DNA of 64,000 nucleotides from Noviherbaspirillum sp. UKPF54 (GCF_007874125.1 NZ_CP040128.1:620001-684000); one strand, 5' to 3'. Positions 45,520 to 55,325 are shown, counted from the first letter of the stretch. Numbers and translations: made by a program. Notes: generated from the letters alone by a model not told the origin.

Positions 45520-48348
45520 CTACTGGGTGCGCGCCACCATCGTATCGATCACGACGATCAGTTCTTCCGGGGCGACCGGCTTGGTGACATGCATCTGGAA
45601 GCCCGCGGTCAGTGCGCGTATCCGGTCTTCGCGCTGCGCGAACGCGGTCAGCGCCAGCGCCGGCATGCGTTGCAGCGGCGCGGACTTGCCGTCCGGTTTC
45701 CATGCGCGCAGCTTGCGCAGCACGGCGTAGCCATCCTCGCCCGGCATGGCGATGTCGCATACCAGCACGTCGGGCAGCCTCTGGCCAGCGAGCGTCGGCA
45801 GCCAGGCGAGCGCCTGGCGCGCCGAGTCGGCTGCGAAGACATCGGCGCCGGCCGTGGTCAGCACCACCGTCAGCGATTCGCGCGCTTCGGCCTGGTCGTC
45901 GATCAACAGGATGCGCAAGCCTTTAAGCGAGGGCAGCGGCAGGTTGGCCGAGGCGCTTTCCTCGAAGGTGGCGACGGCATATTTTTCGGTGGCCACGCGC
46001 AGCGGCAGGGATACGGAAAACGTGGTTCCCCGGCCTTCGCCGGCGCTTTCCGCACGCACCTGTCCGCCATGCAGTTCGACCAGGTGGCGCACCAGGAACA
46101 GGCCCAGCCCGAGGCCGCTGTGGCCGCGCGTGCTGGATGTGTCTTCCTGGCTGAAGCGGTCGAACAGATGCGGCAGGAATTCGGCGGAGATGCCCATGCC
46201 GTTATCGCGTACGGTGACGCGGATGTTGCCGCCATCCCGCTCGGCCGTCAGCCAGACGCTGCCGTCTTGCTGTGTAAACTTGACGGCGTTCGACAGCAGG
46301 TTCCAGAAAATCTGCTGCACCCGGTCGGAATCGCCCTCGATCTGCTCGTTGGTAATGCGGTAGCCGCAGGATATGGCGATATTCTTGGCTGCCGCCGTCG
46401 GGCGCACGCTTTCCACGGCGGCTTCCAGCAGGGGAACCAGCGCTAGCGGCTGTCGCACCAGGCGAAGCTTTCCGCTCATCATGCGCGTCACGTCGAGCAA
46501 GTCTTCGATCAGGCGTACCTGCTGCCCCACGCCGGTCTTGATGCCTTGCAGCGCGCGCTGCGCCAGCGGCGCCGAGGTCACATCCTTCAGGTAGTTTTCC
46601 AGCACGTGCGCCCAGCTCTGGATGCCGTTCAACGGGGCGCGCAATTCATGCGACACGATGGCGAGGAATTCGTCGCGCGCGCGCGCCGCAGTTTCCGCCT
46701 GGATGCGTGCGGCGCGTTCGCGCACCAGCAGGTCGTCGCGCTCCTTCTCGGCGCGCGCGCGCTCGGTGACGTCGTAGGCGATGGCGACCACCGATTCGAT
46801 GCGGCCGTGCTGGTCGGTCTCGGGGACGATGCGCCCGGAAAAGAAGTGCGTCTGGCCATCGACGATATTGTCGAAATCGAGGCGCTGCTCGCGGCCGGTG
46901 CGAAACCCCGCCTCGGCCGCTTCGTCCCAGGCCGCGACCATCTCCGGCGGCAGGCCGAGCTCGGCCTTGGTCTTGCCGATGTAGTCGGACGGCGCGATGC
47001 CGGCCAGCTTGACGGCGGCCGGGTTGACATACAGGTGGCGCATGTTGCGGTCAATGCGGGAAATGATGTCGGGCGAGTTTTCCACGAGGGTCTTGAATTC
47101 GATTTCGCGCCTGATCAACCGCTCCTCGGTGCGGCGCAGCCGCGTCATGTCGTTGACGGCGGCCACCACGCCGCGCACCGCGCCATGCTCGTCGCGCTCC
47201 GGCACATACATCAGCTGCAGGCAGCGTTCTTCGCCGTCGGGCGCGTTGATGCGCATTTCGTGCTCCTGGGGCTGGCCGGCCAGGGCGGCGTCCAGGTATT
47301 GCCGGATGCGCGCGAACGCTTCCAGGCCAACGATATCCGGCACGCGCCGGCCGATCACCTCGGATCCGCTAAAGCCGAAACGGTCTGCATAGGTGCGGTT
47401 GACGAAGCGCAGGCGGTAGTCGCGGTCGCACTGGGCGATGAAGACGGGCAGAGCGTCTGTAATCAGGCGCAACTGTTCTTCCCGCTCGCGTAATTCCTGT
47501 TCGGCATTCTTGCGCTCGGTGATGTCGATCACGGCCGAAGAAAAGCCGCGCACCTTGCCGTCGTCGCCGATATCCGGCGTGTAGGTGGCGATCACGTGGC
47601 GCCGTCCCAGATCGTGCTCGACGGTGGCTTCGTAGCGGACGCGTTCGCCCGCCAGCGCCCGGGCGATCTGCGGCTGCAGCGCCGGGTATGACGCGCCGAG
47701 CACCTCGCGCAGCGATTTGCCGACGATGTCCGGGCGCGGCAGCTTGAACCACGACTCGTAGGCGGCATTGATGAAGCGGTAGCGCTCGTCGCTATCGATG
47801 TAGGCAATCAGGATCGGCGCCGCGTCGGTGATCAGGCGCAGGTATTGATCCTGCTGGTCGAGTGCGGCGGCGATGCACCGCCGCTCGGTCAGATTGCGCA
47901 GCACCACCAGGCGGCCGTTCGGATCGTCCAGGTCGGGATAGGGGGCGACCGTGATTTCGGCGTCGAAGACGGTGCCGTCGTCGCGCGCCAGGCGATGCTC
48001 CAGCGACACGTCGGCCGGCCCTTCCTCGACCGCGCTGCGCAGGCGCTGGGCGGCGGCAGCCCCGCCCTCCGGATGCAGGAAATCGAACAGGGAATGCCCG
48101 TGCGCCTGCTCCGGATTGCCGCAACCCAGCAGGTCTAGCCCCGCCCGGTTGGCGCCGACGATGCGCGCGTCACGCAGCAGCAGAACGCCGTCGACGCACA
48201 ACTCGATCAGGTGGCGATAGTGCTGCCCGCCCGGATGGCGCTCCGGCCGGTGTGGGATGGTAGACATTGCATGCCGCACGACGTCATGATGGGTTGCGAG
48301 GTGGCCGGTGTTGCGAATGAATGAAATCTGGTTGCCGGGAACCGCCAT
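45520..48348 (-). CDS. Hybrid sensor histidine kinase with four PAS domains and receiver
   Basis: 942 residues without membrane helices, so cytosolic. Four PAS/PAC units (about 45-155, 165-285, 290-410 and 420-540) each end in the RNLTERR / DITERK / NDMTRLRR / YDVTERARAE coiled linkers. Then HisKA with His567 (FLAIVSHELRAPLNG), HATPase (NAVKFTQQ, DNGMGIS, GLGLGLFLVRHL) and a C-terminal receiver with Asp865 (VCDIAMPGEDG). It should integrate several internal cues. ATG at 48348 follows GGAG at a rather long spacing; a second Met at residue 28 is possible. It lies 31 bp downstream of galU on the same strand. Confidence 0.93.
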   Translation of the reverse strand: MAVPGNQISFIRNTGHLATHHDVVRHAMSTIPHRPERHPGGQHYRHLIELCVDGVLLLRDARIVGANRAGLDLLGCGNPEQAHGHSLFDFLHPEGGAAAAQRLRSAVEEGPADVSLEHRLARDDGTVFDAEITVAPYPDLDDPNGRLVVLRNLTERRCIAAALDQQDQYLRLITDAAPILIAYIDSDERYRFINAAYESWFKLPRPDIVGKSLREVLGASYPALQPQIARALAGERVRYEATVEHDLGRRHVIATYTPDIGDDGKVRGFSSAVIDITERKNAEQELREREEQLRLITDALPVFIAQCDRDYRLRFVNRTYADRFGFSGSEVIGRRVPDIVGLEAFARIRQYLDAALAGQPQEHEMRINAPDGEERCLQLMYVPERDEHGAVRGVVAAVNDMTRLRRTEERLIRREIEFKTLVENSPDIISRIDRNMRHLYVNPAAVKLAGIAPSDYIGKTKAELGLPPEMVAAWDEAAEAGFRTGREQRLDFDNIVDGQTHFFSGRIVPETDQHGRIESVVAIAYDVTERARAEKERDDLLVRERAARIQAETAARARDEFLAIVSHELRAPLNGIQSWAHVLENYLKDVTSAPLAQRALQGIKTGVGQQVRLIEDLLDVTRMMSGKLRLVRQPLALVPLLEAAVESVRPTAAAKNIAISCGYRITNEQIEGDSDRVQQIFWNLLSNAVKFTQQDGSVWLTAERDGGNIRVTVRDNGMGISAEFLPHLFDRFSQEDTSSTRGHSGLGLGLFLVRHLVELHGGQVRAESAGEGRGTTFSVSLPLRVATEKYAVATFEESASANLPLPSLKGLRILLIDDQAEARESLTVVLTTAGADVFAADSARQALAWLPTLAGQRLPDVLVCDIAMPGEDGYAVLRKLRAWKPDGKSAPLQRMPALALTAFAQREDRIRALTAGFQMHVTKPVAPEELIVVIDTMVARTQ

Positions 48349-48379
48349 GGTGAATACTGCTCCTTGCTCCGTTTCTGAA

Positions 48380-49285
48380 TCAGGCGCTGCGGGTGCCGAC
48401 CTTTTGCTGGCGCAATTCGGCCTGGAGGTTCAAGATGAAGTCGGTAAAGCTTTCGCCGATGGCGGGATGCTTGAGCGCGAAGACCACCGCCGCTTCCATG
48501 TAGCCGAGCTTGGAACCGCAATCGTAGCGGCGGCCCTTGAATTCGTAGGCCAGCACGGGATGCTTGTCGAGCATGGCGGCGACGGCGTCGGTGAGCTGGA
48601 TTTCGCCGCCGCTGCCCGGCATGACGCGTTCCAGGTAGTCGAAGATCTCCGGCGTGAACACGTAGCGCCCGACCACGCCGAGCGTGGAGGGGGCATGCTC
48701 CGGCTGCGGCTTTTCGACCATGTCGGCAATGCGGTGGATGCGCACGCCCATCGACTGCGGACGCACGATGCCGTACTGGCTGGTCTGCTCCAGCGGCACG
48801 TTCTGCACGCCGATCACCGAGCTGGCATGCTGCTCGTACAGGTCGATCATCTGGCTCAGCACCGGGACGTCGGCATCGATCAGGTCGTCGGCCAGCACCA
48901 CCGCGAACGGCTCGTCGCCCACCAGCGGCTTGGCGCACAGCACCGCGTGACCGAGGCCGAGCATTTCGCTCTGGCGCACATAGGAATAGTGCAGGTTGTC
49001 CGGCAACAGGCTCTGGACTTCCTCGAGCAGTTTCAGCTTGCCGTGCGAAGCGAGTTCGGATTCCAGTTCGTATGCCTTGTCGAAATGGTCTTCGATGCTG
49101 CGCTTGTTGCGTCCCGTGACGAAGATCATTTCCGTGATGCCTGCTGCGGCGGCTTCTTCCACCGCGTATTGAATAAGAGGCTTGTCGACGATCGGCAGCA
49201 TTTCTTTTGGCGAGGCCTTGGTAACAGGGAGAAAACGTGTTCCTAGCCCGGCAACCGGGAATACTGCTTTGCGAATCTTGGTCAT
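48380..49285 (-). CDS. galU: UTP-glucose-1-phosphate uridylyltransferase
   Basis: 301 residues. The nucleotidyltransferase signature [28 protein letters not shown] opens the protein; VLADDLID (metal site), [17 protein letters not shown] C-terminal motif and EVARE are near family standard. It makes UDP-glucose for LPS, exopolysaccharide and trehalose synthesis. The large hybrid kinase follows 31 bp downstream, so they may share a transcript. Confidence 0.95.
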   Translation of the reverse strand: MTKIRKAVFPVAGLGTRFLPVTKASPKEMLPIVDKPLIQYAVEEAAAAGITEMIFVTGRNKRSIEDHFDKAYELESELASHGKLKLLEEVQSLLPDNLHYSYVRQSEMLGLGHAVLCAKPLVGDEPFAVVLADDLIDADVPVLSQMIDLYEQHASSVIGVQNVPLEQTSQYGIVRPQSMGVRIHRIADMVEKPQPEHAPSTLGVVGRYVFTPEIFDYLERVMPGSGGEIQLTDAVAAMLDKHPVLAYEFKGRRYDCGSKLGYMEAAVVFALKHPAIGESFTDFILNLQAELRQQKVGTRSA

Positions 49286-49453
49286 ATGTCGTCTCTCTTC
49301 GGTCAGGTTTGCTAGTAACGATTACATGGCTGTTGCGTTTTTTACCAGTTCGCCGCGGCACGCAAAAAAGATGGGCCGGCGTTGAAGGCGAGGGCGGAGC
49401 GGCCTGCCTGCGATATACCTGTACTATGCGGCTGCGGCTCCGGGCCTTGTTAA

Positions 49454-49514
49454 GCAGGAAGCATACCGAGCCTCATTTCTGTTGCTGTGAATGGGCAATA
49501 CGTATGCTTCCTGC
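49454..49514. promoter_or_regulatory. Perfect 13-bp inverted repeat in the galU upstream region
   Basis: GCAGGAAGCATAC (49454-49466) and GTATGCTTCCTGC (49502-49514) flank 35 bases. It lies in the 574-bp divergent gap between galU and the glycosyltransferase-flavoprotein fusion; apart from this repeat I see no gene there. It could form a stable hairpin in a transcript or bind a looping regulator of either gene. Confidence 0.5.
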
Positions 49515-49859
49515 AAGCATGGCGACCTTTATAAGCAATTGAAAAATATGGTCAATCGCTGTCAAGGCAAGTTGTAGCTTTTACCCCGTGCTGTAAAAAT
49601 TACTGAAATGAAATCCTGTTGCGCTGCATCTTCTTTCTGCCAGCGGCGTACAGCGGGCCCACAGCCAAGACTACCCTGGTCGGCATAAGTCTTGCCTAAG
49701 CCTCCCCTGCTGCATTGAGCTTGTACAAACCCGCCGCATCCTGTCATCGCAGCGATGCGCGATGGCGTCACAATTAATGCCGGTTCATGCACCAGCACTG
49801 TCATCCGAAAGTTTCCTGACAGAGATGTTTGCGGCGGCTTCGCCATTAGAGGAGAAAGC

Positions 49860-52100
49860 ATGGCATCTGCAATCATCGTTTTTTCTCACGTGCGCTGGGA
49901 TTTCGTTTATTGCCGTCCGCAACAGCTCATGGCGCGCCTGGCGGCCCACCAGCCGGTGGTGTTCGTCGAGGAACCGCAGTACCGCGAAGGCGAAGCGGCG
50001 CTCGAGACGTACTCCCCGTTGCCCGGCGTGCTGGTATGCCAGCCGTTGACGCCGGTCGGGCAGCCCGGCTTTCACGACGACCAGCTGCCGTACCTGCGGC
50101 CGCTGCTGCGCCAGGCGCTGCGCGGCTTGGACGATCATATCGCCTGGTTTTACACGCCGATGGCCTTGCCGCTGCTGCAGGAGCTGCAGCCGAAGCTGGT
50201 GGTGTACGACTGCATGGAGGAGGCCGCAGCGTTCAGGCATGCGCCGAGGCAGTGGCGTCAGCGCGAAAACGCATTGCTGAAAGCGGCCGACCTCGTGCTC
50301 GCCGGCGGGCGCGACCTGTACCGCGCGCGGCGCCGCCGGCATCCGAACGTGCACTACCTGCCCGGCGGTGTGGACGCGGCCCACTTCGAAACGGCGCTCG
50401 AGCGCGCCAATTCGCATCCCGCGCACCGCGAGATTCCAGGTCCGCGCCTCGGCTACTACGGCGTGCTCGACGAACGCCTCGATGTCGCGCTGCTCGGCCA
50501 GCTGGCCGATGCCCATCCGCGCTGGCAGATCGTGCTGGTCGGGCCGGTTCGCGGCATCGATCCGCAAGCGCTGCCGCAGCGCGCCAACGTGCATTACCTC
50601 GGGCTGCAGCCATATCACGCGCTGCCGCATTTCCTGGCGGGCTGGGACGTGTGCCTGCTGCCGTTCGCGCTCAACGGCGCCACGCGCGCCAGCTGCCCGC
50701 TCAAGCTGCTCGAATACATGGCCGCCGAGCTGCCGGTCGTCAGTACCCCGCTGCCCGAGGTGACCCGGTCGTACCGCGACGTCGTCGCGGTCGCCGGCGA
50801 CGCGCAAGCCTTCGTCGCCGCCTGCGAGGAAGCGCTCCTGGCGCCGCCGCAGGCGCATGCGGCGCGGGCAGAAAGGATGCGTGCGGCGCTGGCGCCGATG
50901 GCATGGGACGCGCGCGTGGACAAGGTGCGCAAACTGCTCGACAGCGCGCCGCGCCGCCGTGCGCAACCGGAGGCGGCCGCTGGCGTCGTGCCGGATGGCA
51001 TGCCCAGCATCAATCGCCTGCCGCGCAGCGAAGCCCCCCGCTACGTGGCCACCGCCATCATCGGCGCCGGGCCGACCGGACTGTCGGCCGCCTATCACCT
51101 GGGACACGACGCGGTGCTGTTCGAGAAGCAGCCGATGGTGGGCGGCCGGTGCCGCTCCGTCAGGGAAAAGGGCTTCACCTTCGATCATGCCGGGCACGTC
51201 ATGCTTTCCGACGACCCCTACGTGCTCGCACTGTACCGCATCCTGCTCGGCTCCAACCTGCATTGGCAGGACAGCGAGGACTGGGTGGTCCGCAAGAATG
51301 CCGGCCTGGCGCCGGCGGCGGCCATGCGAGGCATCGGGCGGGGGGGCGCGGCGCGCTTCGCTTATCCGCTGCGCGGCGGCATCCAGGCCTTGATGTCCGG
51401 CTTCGTACCCCATATCAAGGGAACCATCGAACTCAATGCCCACGTGGTGCGGATTTCCCCGCGCCAGCGCACGTTCGTGCTGGCCGGCGGCCGGCGCTTT
51501 CAATACCGGAACCTGATCAGCACCATGCCGCTGCCGGAACTGGTGCGCGCGCTCGGCGACGAGGCCCCGGACGAAATCAGGCGCGCGGCGGCCGGCTTGC
51601 GCTACCTGTCGCAACGCTGCGTGAGCCTCGGCGTGGCGCGTGAACGCATTACCGACAAACATTGGATCCACATGCCGGAAGGCGCGATCTTCCATCGCAT
51701 CTTCGCGCAGGGCAATGCCAGCCCGGAATGCAATCCGCCGGGCGGCTTCGGCCTGACCTGCGAGATCGGCTATTCGCCGCAAGACAAGCCGCCGCTGTCC
51801 GGCCAGGCGCTGGCCGAGCGCTGCCGGCGCGACTGCATCGACATCGGCCTGTTGCGCAGAGATGACTGCGTCCTCGCCGTCCACGAGATCGACATGCCCT
51901 ACGCTCACGTCGTATACGACCGCGTGCGCGAAAAGAACGTGCAAATCATCAAGGACTGGCTGGACCGGCACGGCATCGTCGTGGCCGGGCGCCATGCCGA
52001 ATGGGAGCCGGACAGCGCCGACCATGCATTTATCGCGGGCAAGAAAGCGGCCGAAACGATCAAATGGCTCGAACCCGCGCAGAGCGCGCTCGCCGAGTGA
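49860..52100 (+). CDS. Glycosyltransferase fused to FAD-dependent UDP-galactopyranose-mutase-like oxidoreductase
   Basis: 746 residues from the ATG at 49860 (AGAGGAGAAAGC ribosome site; the frame is open upstream but without Shine-Dalgarno). Residues 1-365 are a GT-B glycosyltransferase (VVYDCMEEAAAF, YLPGGVDAAHFE, GYYGVLDERLD, LPFALNGATRASCPLKLLEYMAAELPVVST). After a linker, residues 398-746 form a flavoprotein with Rossmann GAGPTGLSAAYHL (402-), FEKQPMVGGRC, and NAD(P)-binding-8-like features of UDP-galactopyranose mutases and protoporphyrinogen-oxidase-like enzymes. The fusion suggests one pathway in which a sugar nucleotide is rearranged and then transferred, probably for a surface glycan. 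Substrate unknown. Confidence 0.85.
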   Translation: MASAIIVFSHVRWDFVYCRPQQLMARLAAHQPVVFVEEPQYREGEAALETYSPLPGVLVCQPLTPVGQPGFHDDQLPYLRPLLRQALRGLDDHIAWFYTPMALPLLQELQPKLVVYDCMEEAAAFRHAPRQWRQRENALLKAADLVLAGGRDLYRARRRRHPNVHYLPGGVDAAHFETALERANSHPAHREIPGPRLGYYGVLDERLDVALLGQLADAHPRWQIVLVGPVRGIDPQALPQRANVHYLGLQPYHALPHFLAGWDVCLLPFALNGATRASCPLKLLEYMAAELPVVSTPLPEVTRSYRDVVAVAGDAQAFVAACEEALLAPPQAHAARAERMRAALAPMAWDARVDKVRKLLDSAPRRRAQPEAAAGVVPDGMPSINRLPRSEAPRYVATAIIGAGPTGLSAAYHLGHDAVLFEKQPMVGGRCRSVREKGFTFDHAGHVMLSDDPYVLALYRILLGSNLHWQDSEDWVVRKNAGLAPAAAMRGIGRGGAARFAYPLRGGIQALMSGFVPHIKGTIELNAHVVRISPRQRTFVLAGGRRFQYRNLISTMPLPELVRALGDEAPDEIRRAAAGLRYLSQRCVSLGVARERITDKHWIHMPEGAIFHRIFAQGNASPECNPPGGFGLTCEIGYSPQDKPPLSGQALAERCRRDCIDIGLLRRDDCVLAVHEIDMPYAHVVYDRVREKNVQIIKDWLDRHGIVVAGRHAEWEPDSADHAFIAGKKAAETIKWLEPAQSALAE

Positions 52101-52182
52101 CGATGCCTGCTGGTACGGGATTTGCAGCGTTACGGTGATTACTGAGGAGCGCGGGCATGGGCGGCGATCGATCGGGACAGAA

Positions 52183-52704
52183 ATGAACGCACTGTATTTT
52201 TCGGTAATTGTCGCGGCGCTGGCGAACGCCGGCGGCCTCGCGCATGCGGCGGCGCCCGATGCCGGAACGGCTACCGCGCCGTCGCCATCGATGGCCGCGC
52301 AGAACAAGCATATGTACCGCGGCAGCAAGATCATTGGCACAGCCGTGCGCGACTCGCAGGACCACAAGATCGGTGAGATCAAGGACATCCTGCTCGACAG
52401 CCGGCGCGGCGCGGTCGCGTACGCAGTGGTGAACTTCGGCGGCGTGCTGGGTGTCGGATCGAAATACCATGCGATTCCATGGCAGATATTGCGGCCCAGC
52501 GACGATGGCCGCTACTACGTACTGCAGGCGGACCGCGAAACGATCAGCCTGGCGCCCAGCTTCGATCGCGGCAACTGGCCCGACCTGGCCGACGAGCGCT
52601 GGAGCGCGGACGTGGACCGCTACTGGAGTCGCAGGCTGGGCCCCGGCAGCGCCGATGTCAATCGCCTGCCTTCCGGCCCGGCGGCGGCGCCGGGCAGCCG
52701 CTGA
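52183..52704 (+). CDS. Exported PRC-barrel domain protein
   Basis: 173 residues from the ATG at 52183. A signal-peptide-like start (to about HAAAP) precedes a PRC-barrel domain (about 48-125: GSKIIGTAVRDSQDHKIGEIKDILLDS, VAYAVVNFGGVLGVGSKYHAIPW). PRC-barrels bind protein or RNA partners; exported ones are common in stress loci of Burkholderiales and their role is not known. A second, cytosolic-looking PRC protein follows 103 bp later. Confidence 0.85.
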   Translation: MNALYFSVIVAALANAGGLAHAAAPDAGTATAPSPSMAAQNKHMYRGSKIIGTAVRDSQDHKIGEIKDILLDSRRGAVAYAVVNFGGVLGVGSKYHAIPWQILRPSDDGRYYVLQADRETISLAPSFDRGNWPDLADERWSADVDRYWSRRLGPGSADVNRLPSGPAAAPGSR

Positions 52705-52807
52705 CACCGATTTATCTGCAGGGAGAACGTACGATGCGTCCGGCCTGGAGCGGCACCGAAAGCATAACAAGCAGGCTGCGCATCCGCACACTCGAAAGGA
52801 AACACGT

Positions 52808-53254
52808 ATGGCTAACTATCCTTCCACTCCTTCCACCTCGACCTCCACCGGCGCCGGCGCGCGCATCATCGGCGGCGACGCCAACACTTCCGGGCCGGGC
52901 CCGCAGATCATGGCCGCCGACACGCTGCAGGGCGACGACGTGATCAACGCACAGGGCGACAACCTGGGCGAAATCAAGGACATCATGCTGGATGTCCCGA
53001 GCGGGCGCATTGCCTATGCCGTGCTGTCGTTCGGCGGCGTCATGGGCATCGGCGACAAGCTGTTCGCCATCCCCTGGAGCGCGCTGACGCTGGACGCCGA
53101 TCGGCATTGCTTCGTGCTCAATGTCGACAAGGAGCAGTTGAAGAACGCTCCCGGTTTCGACAAGGATCACTGGCCGGCCATGGCCGACCGCACCTGGGGC
53201 GAGCAGATCCACTCCTACTACAACCAGCGCCCGTACTGGGAACTGACGAGCTGA
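52808..53254 (+). CDS. PRC-barrel domain protein, second copy
   Basis: 148 residues from the ATG at 52808. A Ser/Thr/Pro-rich disordered head (PSTPSTSTSTGAG) is followed by a PRC-barrel (DDVINAQGDNLGEIKDIMLDVPSGRIAYAVLSFGG starts it) and the tail DKDHWPAMADRTWGEQIHSYY, which is shared with the gene before (SFDRGNWPDLADERW). The two are tandem paralogs, but this one lacks a signal peptide. Ends at a strong terminator. Confidence 0.87.
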   Translation: MANYPSTPSTSTSTGAGARIIGGDANTSGPGPQIMAADTLQGDDVINAQGDNLGEIKDIMLDVPSGRIAYAVLSFGGVMGIGDKLFAIPWSALTLDADRHCFVLNVDKEQLKNAPGFDKDHWPAMADRTWGEQIHSYYNQRPYWELTS

Positions 53255-53278
53255 CCGGTCCGATGGCTCGGAATTTGG

Positions 53279-53307
53279 AAATGGCGCCCCAGCGGCGCCA
53301 TTTTTTT
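53279..53307 (+). terminator. Terminator after the PRC-barrel pair
   Basis: Perfect 10-bp stem AAATGGCGCC / GGCGCCATTT with a 4-base loop, followed by a T-run, 24 bp after the stop. Confidence 0.85.
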
Positions 53308-53325
53308 AACTCATGGAAATGACAG

Positions 53326-53826
53326 ATGGATGCATTTCTTTCGGCCGTCGACTGGGGCCGCGTCTTCAAGCTGAGCATTCCTTTTCTCGAGATCGTGGTC
53401 AGGGGAAGCGCGATGTACTGGTTTCTGTTCGTCGTGTTCAGGTTCCTGGTCAGGCGCGACGTCGGCGCGGTGGGAGTGGCCGACATCCTGGTGCTGGTCA
53501 TCGTCGCCGACGCTGCGCAGAACGGCATGGCGGGAGAATACACGTCCGTCGGCGACGCCGTGGTGCTGGTGCTGACGCTGATCGGCTGGAACATGCTGCT
53601 GGACTGGCTGAGTTTCCGTTTCCCCGCCATGCGCCGCTTCGCCGAGCCGAAGCCGCTGCGCCTGGTCATGAACGGGCAAATACTCAAGCGTAATATGCGC
53701 AAGGAATTCATCACCGAAGAGGAACTTTGGGGCAAGCTGCGGGAGGCGGGCATCGAATCCCTCGACCAGGTCAAGGAAGCCTTCATCGAATCGGACGGCC
53801 AGGTCAGCGTCATAAAGAAACGTTAA
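53326..53826 (+). CDS. DUF421 (YetF-like) membrane protein
   Basis: 166 residues: three transmembrane helices (about 16-40, 48-66 and 72-95), then a soluble C-terminal domain (about 110-166: PLRLVMNGQILKRNMRKEFITEEELWGKLREAGI) typical of DUF421. Family members in Bacillus relate to spore or envelope functions; in proteobacteria the role is unknown. Short variants like this are common. The start lies 19 bp after the terminator of the PRC genes. Confidence 0.85.
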   Translation: MDAFLSAVDWGRVFKLSIPFLEIVVRGSAMYWFLFVVFRFLVRRDVGAVGVADILVLVIVADAAQNGMAGEYTSVGDAVVLVLTLIGWNMLLDWLSFRFPAMRRFAEPKPLRLVMNGQILKRNMRKEFITEEELWGKLREAGIESLDQVKEAFIESDGQVSVIKKR

Positions 53827-53878
53827 CCCATCGTGCCGGCTTGATATGATCCGCGTGTCGCGACAAGGGGAGAAAAGA

Positions 53879-54265
53879 ATGACGATTCGAATCGTACGGC
53901 TCGGCAGCCCGAGGGAGCAGGGCGAAGGCTTGCGCATCGGGACCGTGCGCCGTCCGCCGCGCGGCGTGCGCAAGGAAGAATACGCGTCGAAGGATATCTA
54001 TGACGTGTGGTTTCCCAACCTGTCGCCATCCGAGGAGTTGCTGAAGGAAGCAAAAGCCGCCGACGACGCCCGCGCATGGCAGCTTTTCAAGCGCAAGTTC
54101 GTGGCCGAAATGAAGCGGCCCGACGCGAGCCGGGAGCTGGACCTGCTGGCGGCGCTGTCGCACCAGTCGGACATGTCCATAGGCTGTTATTGCGAGGATG
54201 AAGCCCGCTGCCACCGCTCGGTTCTCAGGGAGCTGCTGGCGCAACGCGGCGCGAAACTCCGGTAA
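53879..54265 (+). CDS. DUF488 family protein
   Basis: 128 residues from the ATG at 53879 (GGGGAGAAAAGA ribosome site). Family features: RIVRLGSPRE, DVWFPNLSPS, the F-KRKFVAEM helix and the C-terminal CYCEDEARCHRSVLRELL, whose Cys-His pair is invariant in DUF488. Function unknown; a small cytosolic alpha/beta protein often found near stress genes. Confidence 0.87.
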   Translation: MTIRIVRLGSPREQGEGLRIGTVRRPPRGVRKEEYASKDIYDVWFPNLSPSEELLKEAKAADDARAWQLFKRKFVAEMKRPDASRELDLLAALSHQSDMSIGCYCEDEARCHRSVLRELLAQRGAKLR

Positions 54266-54386
54266 GGCAGGCCGGGCCGGCTCGAACGCTCCCGAACGAA
54301 AGTTAAGCGAAATCAATAAGAGGTCCGGCGGAAATGTGGAACATTCCGACGAGCCGAAGCTCCGGCCCTGCCTGCGAGATCTTTCC

Positions 54387-55325
54387 ATGAAACGAGTGTT
54401 CTTTTCACTGCTGTTCCTGCTGCTGACCGGCGCCGTCGCGCTGGCCTGGACTTTCTCGCCGGCCTTGCTCGATCCGGCGCCGCTGCAAGCCATGGAACTG
54501 CCGCGGGCTACGCCGCCGGCGGGCATGTCGCTGTCGGCCTTGCCGACCGGCTCGATGAAGTCGCGCGCGGCGCTGGCCTATCGCGGCGGGCGCTTTAGCG
54601 ACGAGCGCGAATTTGCGATGACCGCGATCCTGGTGCGCCACCCGCGCGGCGACCTGCTGTTCGACACCGGATTCGGCCGCCGCCTGGAGCAGCACCTGGC
54701 CATGCAGCCGGCGCTCATGCGCGCCACCGCCACCTTCAGCAAGGGCACGCCCGCCGCCGAGCAGCTCGCCGCGCACGGCTTCGACCCCGCCAGGCTGGCC
54801 GGCGTGGTGATTACCCATGCCCACTGGGACCACGTCAGCGGGCTCGACAGCCTGCCCGGCGTGCCGGTCTGGGTGACGGCGGCCGAGAGCGACTTCATCG
54901 CCGGCGGCGGCGACATGACCTCGGTGGCGCGCAGCCTGGACCGGCTGGAGCTCAAGCCGTACCGCTTCGCCGACCGGCCTTATCTCGGCTTTACGCAAAG
55001 CCTCGACATCTGGGGCGACGGCTCGATCGTGCTGGTGCCGGCGGCGGGACACACGCCGGGCTCGGTGATCGCATTCATCACGCTGCCGTCGGGCGCGCGC
55101 TATGCGCTGCTGGGCGACCTGGTATGGCAGGCCGAGGGCATCGACTTGCCCGCCGAGCGGCCATGGCTCGCGCGTACGCTGGTCGATGTCGACGCCCAGG
55201 CGGTGCGGGCGAATATCGCGCACGTCGCCGCCATCCACCGGCGCTTCCCGCAGATCCGCATGCTGCCGGCGCACGATGCGCGCGCGATGGCCGCCTTGCC
55301 GGTGTTCCCGGCGGCCGCGCAATAG
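54387..55325 (+). CDS. Metallo-beta-lactamase-fold hydrolase, exported
   Basis: 312 residues from the ATG at 54387, giving a hydrophobic N-terminal helix (signal peptide or anchor, about 4-24). The MBL zinc motif is ITHAHWDHVSGL, followed by AGHTPGS, a late GD and the final LPAHDARA. The layout is of lactonase or generic MBL hydrolases (AHL-lactonase relatives), here facing the periplasm. Substrate unknown. The next gene starts one base after its stop, so they are co-transcribed. Confidence 0.87.
   Translation: MKRVFFSLLFLLLTGAVALAWTFSPALLDPAPLQAMELPRATPPAGMSLSALPTGSMKSRAALAYRGGRFSDEREFAMTAILVRHPRGDLLFDTGFGRRLEQHLAMQPALMRATATFSKGTPAAEQLAAHGFDPARLAGVVITHAHWDHVSGLDSLPGVPVWVTAAESDFIAGGGDMTSVARSLDRLELKPYRFADRPYLGFTQSLDIWGDGSIVLVPAAGHTPGSVIAFITLPSGARYALLGDLVWQAEGIDLPAERPWLARTLVDVDAQAVRANIAHVAAIHRRFPQIRMLPAHDARAMAALPVFPAAAQ

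Noticed and set aside
49785..52388. 867-codon open frame antisense to the glycosyltransferase-flavoprotein gene
   Set aside because: No recognisable domain, no ribosome site; the plus strand has clear Rossmann and GT-B motifs and an ideal Shine-Dalgarno.
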